Origin: Streptoalloteichus tenebrarius
Lineage (GTDB): Bacteria > Actinomycetota > Actinomycetes > Mycobacteriales > Pseudonocardiaceae
NCBI RefSeq assembly: GCF_024171885.1
Contig: NZ_JAMTCP010000003.1
Coordinates: 266,629 to 330,628 of the forward strand
DNA length: 64,000 nt
Reading direction: 5' to 3'
Shown here: piece by piece, positions 58,263 to 64,000 of the stretch
Numbering within the stretch: the stretch's first letter is position 1
Layout of the letters: every line of letters starts with the position of its first letter
The notes under the pieces: generated by a model
Databases searched by the model: none
What the model saw: only the letters and a program-made list of their open reading frames with translations
Told to the model about the DNA's origin: nothing
Position numbers and translations under genes: made by a program

Positions 58263-59753
58263 ATGCGGGACAGCGGCGCCACGACCGTGGCACCGGCTCG
58301 GCCGACCGACTCGGGTGGCGGTCGGCGCTCGCGCGGCTTCGGCCTCGCGACGGCGGTGACGCTGGTGATGGGCAACATCATCGGCGGGGGCATCTTCACC
58401 CTCCCGGCCGCGGTCGCGCCCTATGGCACCGTGAGCCTCCTCGCGTTCGCCGTGCTCACGCTCGGGGCCGTCGCGCTCGCCCTGCTGTTCGGCCGGCTGG
58501 CAGAGCGCAGCCCGGTCACTGGCGGGCTCTACGTCTACCCCAGGGACGCCTTCGGGCGCTTCGCCGGGTTCCTGTCCGCGTGGTCCTACTGGACGATGAC
58601 GTGGGCGAGCAATGCCGCGCTCGCGGTAGCCGCGGTCGGCTACGTGGACGTGCTGGTGCCCCTGCACGGCAACGCCGCCGCGCAGGCGTCGGTGGCCCTG
58701 GCGTGCCTATGGTTGCCCACCCTCGCCCACCTCGCCGGCGCGCGGTCGGTGGGCGTCGTGCAGATCGTGTCGACCGTGCTGAAGTTCGTGCCGCTGCTGC
58801 TCGTGGCGGTCGGTGGACTCTTCTTCGTCCGTGCGGAGAACTTCGGTTCCTTCGACGCCACGGGGGAGGGCTGGCCGGGAGCGCTCTCGGCGTCCGCGGC
58901 GCTGCTGCTCTACAGCTATCTCGGCGTCGAGTCGGCGGCGATGAGCGCCGGCGAGGTCAGGGACCCCCGGCGCAACGTGCGTCGCGCGAGCGTGCTCGGC
59001 ACCGTCGCGTCCGCCGTGGTCTACCTGCTGGGCATCGTCTCGGTGTTCGGCGTCGTGCCGCACGACCGGCTGGTCGGCTCGTCCGCGCCGTTCGCGGACG
59101 CGGTGAACACGATGATCGGTGGCTCCGCGGGCGGTGTCGCGGTGGCCATGGCCGCGGTCGTGTCCATCGTGGGCGCGTTGAACGGCTGGATCCTGATGAG
59201 CGGGCAGATGTCCTACGCGGCGGCCCTCGACGGGCTGTTCCCCGCCGCGTTCGCGCGCCGCCGTCGGGACGTCCCTCGCTTCGGCGTGCTGGTCAGCGTG
59301 CTGCTGGCCTCGGCGATGATCGTGCTCAACTACGTCGGCGGCGCGGCGACCGTGTTCCAGAGCCTCGTCCTGGTCACGAGCTTCACGGCGGCGGTGCCGT
59401 ACCTGCTGTCGGCGGCGGCCCAGCTCCGGTGGCTCCTGGCGGGCTCCCGCGCCCGGGTGCGCCCGCTGCGCCTGGGGCGGGACCTGCTCGTCGCGGGCGT
59501 CTCCTTCGGCTTCTCGCTGTGGCTGATCGCGGGGGCCGGGCAGGCCGCCGTCTACCAGGGGACGTTGTTGCTGTTCGCCGGTGTGCTGGTCTACGCCTGG
59601 CTGGCCGGGCGCGGGTCCGGCCACCTGCCCGGACGGGACGAACCGGCCGGCGACGCCGAGGCGGCCCCGCTCGCCGAGGCGGCCGGCGACGCCCAACCGG
59701 CGGCGGTCAACGAGGAGCCCGCGCCGGCGCTGTCGGGCACGCGCGACCGGTAG
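58263..59753 (+). CDS. APC-superfamily amino acid permease
   Basis: A 496-residue transporter with about 12 helices. The first helix carries the unwound substrate-binding motif VMGNIIGGGIFTLPAAVAPY (GxGIF type). The helix 3 region GGLYVYPRDAFGRFAGFLSAWSYW follows, and helix 6 is SASAALLLYSYLGVESAAMSAGEV. These are typical of the basic amino acid/polyamine antiporter branch (AdiC/ArcD/PotE). The acidic, Ala/Pro-rich C-terminal tail of about 50 residues is likely disordered. ATG 58263 follows GGGGAGAGGCATCTG. The substrate (arginine/ornithine, lysine/cadaverine or other) cannot be chosen from sequence alone. Confidence 0.92.
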   Translation: MRDSGATTVAPARPTDSGGGRRSRGFGLATAVTLVMGNIIGGGIFTLPAAVAPYGTVSLLAFAVLTLGAVALALLFGRLAERSPVTGGLYVYPRDAFGRFAGFLSAWSYWTMTWASNAALAVAAVGYVDVLVPLHGNAAAQASVALACLWLPTLAHLAGARSVGVVQIVSTVLKFVPLLLVAVGGLFFVRAENFGSFDATGEGWPGALSASAALLLYSYLGVESAAMSAGEVRDPRRNVRRASVLGTVASAVVYLLGIVSVFGVVPHDRLVGSSAPFADAVNTMIGGSAGGVAVAMAAVVSIVGALNGWILMSGQMSYAAALDGLFPAAFARRRRDVPRFGVLVSVLLASAMIVLNYVGGAATVFQSLVLVTSFTAAVPYLLSAAAQLRWLLAGSRARVRPLRLGRDLLVAGVSFGFSLWLIAGAGQAAVYQGTLLLFAGVLVYAWLAGRGSGHLPGRDEPAGDAEAAPLAEAAGDAQPAAVNEEPAPALSGTRDR

Positions 59754-59919
59754 CGGCAGAGGTCAGGCGCGCCGAACGCCACACACCACCGCCAGGCACC
59801 GGCGTCCGCCGGCGCCCTGCCCGTCGCGGCCGGCGGAACCTCAGATACCACCGCCACGCACCGCTGACCCCTCCGGCACCGGCCGAACCTCAGACGCCAC
59901 GGAACGCCAGACACGAACG

Positions 59920-60939
59920 TCAGGCGCTGTTGAACGTCAGCTCCCGCCAGGTGGCCCCGCCGTCGGTCGTCCGCAGGACGGCCCCGGTGTCCCCGGTTCC
60001 CGTGCCCCGGAAGACCACCCCGTGCGCGGCGTCCTGGAAGGCCAGGTCGAGGAACTCCGGCGGCTCCTGCCGGAGCACCGTCTCCCAGTTCCGCCCGCCG
60101 TCGGTCGTCCGGTACAGGAACGCGAAGCCACCGCCGACCGCCGCCACCAGCGCCGACGACGACGTGGGCACGGCCAGCCCGCGCATGACGCCGGTGGTCG
60201 GGGCGCGTCCGAGCAACTGGAACGGGCCGCCGGCCTCGGAACGCTTCAGGTCCTTGTAGCTGTGCCCCGTGGGCAGCTCTCCCCGGTAGGCGCACACCGC
60301 GTAGACGGCCGAGCGGTCGCGTGGCACGAGCGCGAGCCAGGACGCCATGTCGCTCTCGGGGCACGGCGGGGCGCTCTCCCGCCAGGCGCCGCCGTCCTCT
60401 GTGGACCAGAAGCGGCCGGGAACGCCGGGGCCGCTGAGCGCCGCGAAGGCCGCCGAGCCGGAGGCCACCACGGAGCCCCCGACCACCACGGGGACAGCCA
60501 CGTCCGGCACCGGGCTCCACCGGGTCTGATCGACGGGTGAGGAGAACAGACGCGTGCGCTGGTCCTCCTCGGAGCCGGAGGCGATCATCATGTAGGAGTT
60601 GGTCTCGTTGCTCGCGATGGAGCCGACGTCCACGCGCGGCCCTGTGTCGGGTAGCTCCACCAGGTGCCAGCTCCGCGCGCCGTCGTGCGTGGCGAAGATC
60701 GTTTCCCCGTTGGTGGCCAGCGCGTCGCGCTCGTTCGCCAGGTGGACGCGGACCTGCGCGGAGGACGGGCTCACGGTGATCTCGGGCGCCGTGCGCGGCG
60801 TCCATGTCGCGCCGCCGTCCCCGGTGGCCAGCAGGACCGGACGTGGTGTCCCGCTGTCGGGGACGAAGCCGAGGACCCAGCCGTGGTCGACATCGGCCCA
60901 TGACGTGGATGTCGGGACGAAGCCCGCTGGCGTCGTCAT
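59920..60939 (-). CDS. BNR/YCF48-like beta-propeller protein without a signal peptide
   Basis: A 339-residue protein built of BNR-type repeats: ATGDGGATWTPR, ATHDGARSWHLV, STEDGGAWRES, RTTDGGRNWETV and RTTDGGATWREL, with VDHGWVLGF and AAHGVVFRGT turns, giving a predicted beta-propeller. Most relatives are secreted lipoproteins. This one starts MTTPAGFVPTSTSW directly, and an in-frame stop (tga) lies two codons upstream of ATG 60939, so no signal peptide can be added. Either it is cytoplasmic or its export signal was lost. No active-site set of a sialidase is visible. Confidence 0.8.
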   Translation of the reverse strand: MTTPAGFVPTSTSWADVDHGWVLGFVPDSGTPRPVLLATGDGGATWTPRTAPEITVSPSSAQVRVHLANERDALATNGETIFATHDGARSWHLVELPDTGPRVDVGSIASNETNSYMMIASGSEEDQRTRLFSSPVDQTRWSPVPDVAVPVVVGGSVVASGSAAFAALSGPGVPGRFWSTEDGGAWRESAPPCPESDMASWLALVPRDRSAVYAVCAYRGELPTGHSYKDLKRSEAGGPFQLLGRAPTTGVMRGLAVPTSSSALVAAVGGGFAFLYRTTDGGRNWETVLRQEPPEFLDLAFQDAAHGVVFRGTGTGDTGAVLRTTDGGATWRELTFNSA

Positions 60940-61327
60940 GTCTCACCCCCAGTGATGGCATCCCCTGGCTTCGAGGAGACACGACGGAGACACGACCCGC
61001 CGCCACACCCACCGGCAGGCCGGACGGAATTCACCACAACGAGTTGCGACGGCGGGGGCCGGCCCCGCGGGTGGCGGGCGGCCCCGCGCTGGGTCAGCGG
61101 ACGACGTGGTTCCGGGGCACGCTGGGAGCGGTCGTGTCGGCGCTCTCAGGCCGCCACGGGGTCCGCCGAGGGCGGCACCCGCCCCGACGGCGCCGGTGGT
61201 GCCGACGGCACGACGGCGCAGGTCCGAGGGGGCTGCTTCGAGGGGGCTGGTTCGAGGGGGCGCCGCGACGGCCCGACCGCGCGCGAGCCGGGCGGGCGGA
61301 GACGAGTGTCGACGAGGAGGTCAGGCG
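60940..61327. other. 388-bp gap with a 14-bp minisatellite
   Basis: Gene-free by inspection. Contains a 14-bp triplication (61224-61265) and the ribosome-binding site of the next gene (GAGGAGG near 61314-61320). Confidence 0.5.
61224..61265. repeat. 14-bp minisatellite, three units
   Basis: ccgagggggctgct, tcgagggggctggt and tcgagggggcgccg in tandem. Confidence 0.75.
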
Positions 61328-61969
61328 ATGCGCGCACCGTTGGCGCGACTGTGGAAGGCGGTGGTGTCCCGTCCACCGATCCGGATCCCCGAGCAGGCCA
61401 GCGACGTCGAGACCGCGACCCTGCGGTACCTGCTGTACGGGTTGCTCCCCGCCTGGTTCATCCCCGGCGTGCTCGACTGGTGGCAACACCGCAGGACCGA
61501 CATCGAGCACACGGCCGGGGTCCGCGAGTCGCTGATCCACCTGCTGATGATGACCGAGATCGGGGTGCCGATCGTGCTCACGCTGCTCTGCGAGATCAAC
61601 CCGGCGGTCATGGTGATCATGCTGGCGGCGATCGCGGCGCACGAGGCCACGGCGCTGTGGGACGTCACGACCGCCGTGGAGAGCGGACGGGACGTGCGCC
61701 CGATCGAGCAGCACATCCACAGCTTCCTGGAGTCGCTGCCGTTCATGGGCAGCGCCGCCGTGGCCTGCCTGCACTGGCGGCAGGCGCGGGAGCTGCTGCG
61801 CGGCCAGGGCCCGGTGAGCGCATGGCGGCTCCACCTGAAGCGCAACCGCCTGCCCTCCAGCTACCTCGCGGGGATCGCCGTCGCCGTCGCCGGCACGGTC
61901 GTCCTGCCGTACGGCGAGGAGCTGTGGCGGTGCGTCCGCGCCAGGAGGCGCGCGGCGACCGCGAGTTGA
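61328..61969 (+). CDS. conserved membrane protein with HxxTxIEH motif
   Basis: A 213-residue protein with about four membrane segments and conserved polar residues at the membrane edge: YGLLPAWFIPGVLDWWQHRR followed by TDIEHTAGVRESLIHLLMM, later AIAAHEATALWDVTTAV and the PIEQHIHSFLESLPF stretch. The clustered His, Glu and Asp (WWQHRRTDIEH, ESLIH, AHEATALWD, EQHIHSFLE) look like a buried metal site, as in fatty-acid hydroxylase-like proteins. Homologues in proteobacteria, as I recall, are often mis-annotated as diguanylate cyclases. ATG 61328 follows GAGGAGGTCAGGC. Function unknown. Confidence 0.8.
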   Translation: MRAPLARLWKAVVSRPPIRIPEQASDVETATLRYLLYGLLPAWFIPGVLDWWQHRRTDIEHTAGVRESLIHLLMMTEIGVPIVLTLLCEINPAVMVIMLAAIAAHEATALWDVTTAVESGRDVRPIEQHIHSFLESLPFMGSAAVACLHWRQARELLRGQGPVSAWRLHLKRNRLPSSYLAGIAVAVAGTVVLPYGEELWRCVRARRRAATAS

Positions 61970-62413
61970 TCATTTCGCCCTCGGAAGAACACGCGCGGGG
62001 CCGGGCGGAAGACCGGGAGCGCGGCGTGGCGCGTCCTGTGCGGGGGCTTTCCCCGGAGCGGGCGAATGCGCTCCCGGTGTTCTGCCGTCGTGACTCGTCC
62101 GCCGGCCGGCTTTCCCCCGTCGAATTCGTCGCGCGCGGCCGCCCACCTATGGCGCGGGCCACAATGCGCCGGGCGGCGGACAACCGACGTGAGTGCGAGA
62201 CGTCACCACGACGGAAACATCCTGTGTGACCTGATGAATACGCAGCGCGGCCGCTCTCACCTGCCTCGGAGGAAATCGAGGCGGGGACGTATTGTCTGGG
62301 AGAGGTCGACGTCGAACGGCGGCGACCGTTCGGCGCGACCTTCACTGTGACCCGGGTCGTCGCACGCGATTACTTCCGTCAGGGAAGTGTGACGAAAAAG
62401 GTAGACGGGGGCA
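61970..62413. other. 444-bp gap before the membrane glycosyltransferase
   Basis: Less GC-rich than the genes around it. It holds an inverted repeat (62372-62388) near the start of the next gene. No gene is supported. Confidence 0.5.
62372..62388. promoter_or_regulatory. operator-like dyad ACTTCC-N5-GGAAGT
   Basis: Perfect 6-bp inverted halves with a 5-bp centre, 26 bp before ATG 62414. It could be an operator or part of the leader RNA. Confidence 0.4.
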
Positions 62414-63976
62414 ATGAACGATGCTCAGGGCACGGCGACCCCGGTCGCCGGTCCCTCGGCGGCCGGCGCGCCGGAGGCGCCGCCCCGAGGCGCGACGACG
62501 CGAGGGGGCGCCACCGCCTTCCTCCGCCGACACTGGGCGATCACGGCGCTGCTGCTCGTCGGCGCCGCGATCCGCGCGCTGGTGGTGTACGCCTACCGGC
62601 CGGCCTTCTGGTATCCCGACAGCACGGCCTACATCCGCGCGAGCGAGCACCTGAGCCCGACCACCTCCCACGGGGCCAACCTCATCGGCTACCCCGTGTT
62701 CCTGCGCGTACTCGGCCTGACGAACTCCGTCGCCGTGGTGACGGTCGTCCAGCACCTGCTGGCGCTCGCGCTGGTCGTGGTCGCCTACGTGTTCCTGCGC
62801 CGGCGCGGCCTGCCGGGCTGGCTCGCCGCGCTGGGGTTGGCGCCCACCGTGCTCGACGGCCGCCAGATCACCCTTGAGCACTACGTGCTGGCCGAGACGC
62901 TGTTCACCGTCCTGCTGATGTCCGGGCTCCTGCTGGTGCTGTGGCGGGAGCGCCCTGGCTGGGTCACGTGCGGGGTCGGCGGTCTCCTGGTCGCGGGCGC
63001 GGCGCTGACCCGGTCCGTCGGCGTCGGGATCTGCGGCGTGGTCTTCCTGTACCTGGTGGTCCGCCGGGTCGGCTGGAAGCAGGTGGTCGCGTTCACGGCG
63101 GCCGCCGCCACGATGATCCTGGGCTACCTCACGTGGACCCAGCAGACGACCGGCAAGTTCGCGTTCACGCACATGCAGGGCCACTACCTCTACGCCCGCA
63201 CCGCGCAGGTCGCCGACTGCGACAAGCTCCGGCTCACGGACCAGCAGCGGGAGCTGTGCCCCCGCGAGCCGGTGGGCCAGCGCCACGAGCGGGCCGACTG
63301 GTACCTGTGGTCGGACCCGAACATCCAGCGGTTCGGCCCGGACCAGGACGACTTCGTCGGGAGCTTCGCCAAGGAGGTGCTGCGCCAGCAGCCCGTGGAC
63401 TTCGGCGTGTCCGTGGCCAACGACCTCGCCAAGTACCTGCTGCCCGGCCACCCCTACGGCCCCGAGCTGACCTGCCTGGGCGGCTGGTGGGTGCTGCCGG
63501 CCGACCTGCGGGATCTGCCGGGCGAGCAGCAGGGCTGCAAGCCGCGGCTCAACGTGGGGGACCGGTACGTGGGCGAGGCCGCGCCGGGCGAGCTGGCCCC
63601 GGAGTCGAGGACCAGGGCGTTCCTGGCCGCCTACTCGCGGCACGCGCAGGTCCCGCCGGGCGTGCTCGGCCTCTCCGTCCTGCTCACGCTGGCGTCCGTG
63701 GTGTGGCGCGTGCGCCGACCCGGCTTCCGCGACGGCCTCGACGCCCTGCTGTTCGCGGCGGTCGGCGTCGCCTTGCTGGTGCTCGCCGTGGCCACCTCGA
63801 TGCTCGAACCGCGCTACGGCATCCCCTCGATCACCGTGTTGTCCGTCGGCGGCGCGCTCGCGATCCACCGGCTGCGCGCCACGTTGTCGACCAGTTCCAG
63901 GAAGAACCCCGCCACCGCGACCGACCCCGCCGAGGACGGCGGACCGCGGGGCGAGACCGCATCGGAGAAGGCGTGA
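62414..63976 (+). CDS. membrane glycosyltransferase (GT-C, dolichyl-phosphate-mannose-dependent type)
   Basis: A 520-residue protein with about 10 helices. After a disordered N-terminal ~35 residues come the first helix (ITALLLVGAAIRALVVYAYR) and the loop FWYPDSTAYIRASEHL, whose Asp is the GT-C catalytic residue. NLIGYPVFLRVLG, LEHYVLAETLFTVLL and LTRSVGVGI follow. A large extracytoplasmic domain (about residues 265-400) has four cysteines (ADCDKL, ELCPRE, LTCLGG, QGCKPR) likely paired. The protein probably adds a sugar to an envelope polymer or protein from a polyprenyl-phosphate donor. ATG 62414. Its TGA overlaps the GTG of the next gene. Confidence 0.87.
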   Translation: MNDAQGTATPVAGPSAAGAPEAPPRGATTRGGATAFLRRHWAITALLLVGAAIRALVVYAYRPAFWYPDSTAYIRASEHLSPTTSHGANLIGYPVFLRVLGLTNSVAVVTVVQHLLALALVVVAYVFLRRRGLPGWLAALGLAPTVLDGRQITLEHYVLAETLFTVLLMSGLLLVLWRERPGWVTCGVGGLLVAGAALTRSVGVGICGVVFLYLVVRRVGWKQVVAFTAAAATMILGYLTWTQQTTGKFAFTHMQGHYLYARTAQVADCDKLRLTDQQRELCPREPVGQRHERADWYLWSDPNIQRFGPDQDDFVGSFAKEVLRQQPVDFGVSVANDLAKYLLPGHPYGPELTCLGGWWVLPADLRDLPGEQQGCKPRLNVGDRYVGEAAPGELAPESRTRAFLAAYSRHAQVPPGVLGLSVLLTLASVVWRVRRPGFRDGLDALLFAAVGVALLVLAVATSMLEPRYGIPSITVLSVGGALAIHRLRATLSTSSRKNPATATDPAEDGGPRGETASEKA

Positions 63977-64000
63977 ACGGCGACCTCGAAGTCACTGTCC
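63973..64000 (+). CDS. 5' end of a following gene (partial)
   Basis: GTG 63973 overlaps the glycosyltransferase TGA (GTGA) and starts MNGDLEVTV before the window ends. The coupling and the hydrophobic strand fit a GT2 polyprenyl-phosphate sugar synthase working with the GT-C protein, but nine residues cannot prove it. Confidence 0.4.

Overview
The window is GC-rich (well over 70% by eye) actinobacterial chromosome. GTG and TTG starts are common, and a Pup-proteasome locus is flanked by hisE/hisG on one side and tatA/tatC/helY on the other. The same overall gene order (hisE-hisG, a RecB-like nuclease, trmI, the proteasomal ATPase, dop-pup-prcB-prcA, pafA-pafB-pafC, tatA-tatC, helY) is known from Mycobacterium tuberculosis. 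Base composition, the PAP2-lipid kinase fusion and the accessory genes suggest a Pseudonocardiaceae-type actinomycete (Saccharothrix, Actinosynnema or Lentzea-like); that placement is inference.

Layout. 1-2.4 kb: the tail of an unknown gene, a pentapeptide-repeat protein and an O-methyltransferase. 2.6-8.6 kb: hisE, hisG, a CPBP protease, a RecB-family nuclease, a site-2 protease and trmI. 8.7-11.5 kb: three tandem paralogues with a Gly/Pro/Gln-rich tail, one membrane segment and an outer domain. 11.8-13.6 kb: the ARC/Mpa proteasomal ATPase. 13.7-24.4 kb: a block separating ARC from dop, holding a lipoprotein, a Nudix hydrolase, and an ABC exporter with one ATPase and three double-FtsX permeases, two of which are near-identical tandem copies. 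24.6-33.4 kb: a frameshifted small Cys-rich gene, then dop, pup, prcB, prcA, a PEP mutase/isocitrate lyase-fold enzyme, a tiny secreted protein, a PAP2-lipid kinase fusion (minus strand) and pafA. 33.5-37.2 kb: a UbiA prenyltransferase/ICMT methyltransferase pair, then pafB-pafC. 37.6-45 kb: an alpha/beta hydrolase, a small membrane protein, tatA, tatC, a diacylglycerol kinase, helY and a DUF4333 protein. 45-64 kb is accessory: an Eis-like acetyltransferase, an IS110 remnant, a Baeyer-Villiger-type monooxygenase, Ohr, an isochorismatase-fold protein without its catalytic Cys, a GT87 mannosyltransferase, a LuxR fragment, a Nudix hydrolase, IclR/malate synthase/citrate lyase-like genes, small unknowns, an APC permease, a BNR propeller, a membrane protein and a membrane glycosyltransferase.

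How it works together. Pup is ligated to substrates by PafA and removed by Dop. ARC unfolds pupylated proteins into the PrcA/PrcB chamber, and PafB/PafC link the locus to the DNA-damage response (known from mycobacteria). dop, pafA and pafB each have a -10 hexamer ending exactly 6 nt before the start codon, so they are probably leaderless. Pup ends in Gly-Gly-Glu, so it needs no deamidation.

The most unusual non-coding signal is an intergenic element present three times (near 6.4, 14.7 and 56.6 kb). Each copy has a pair of DnaA-box-like TT(A/G)TCCACAG sites followed by a conserved 47-bp block with a -10-like TAGGCT, a small GC hairpin and G-tracts. Two copies of the block are identical. Several intergenic minisatellites with 10-19 bp units are also present. 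No tRNA, rRNA or CRISPR array was seen.
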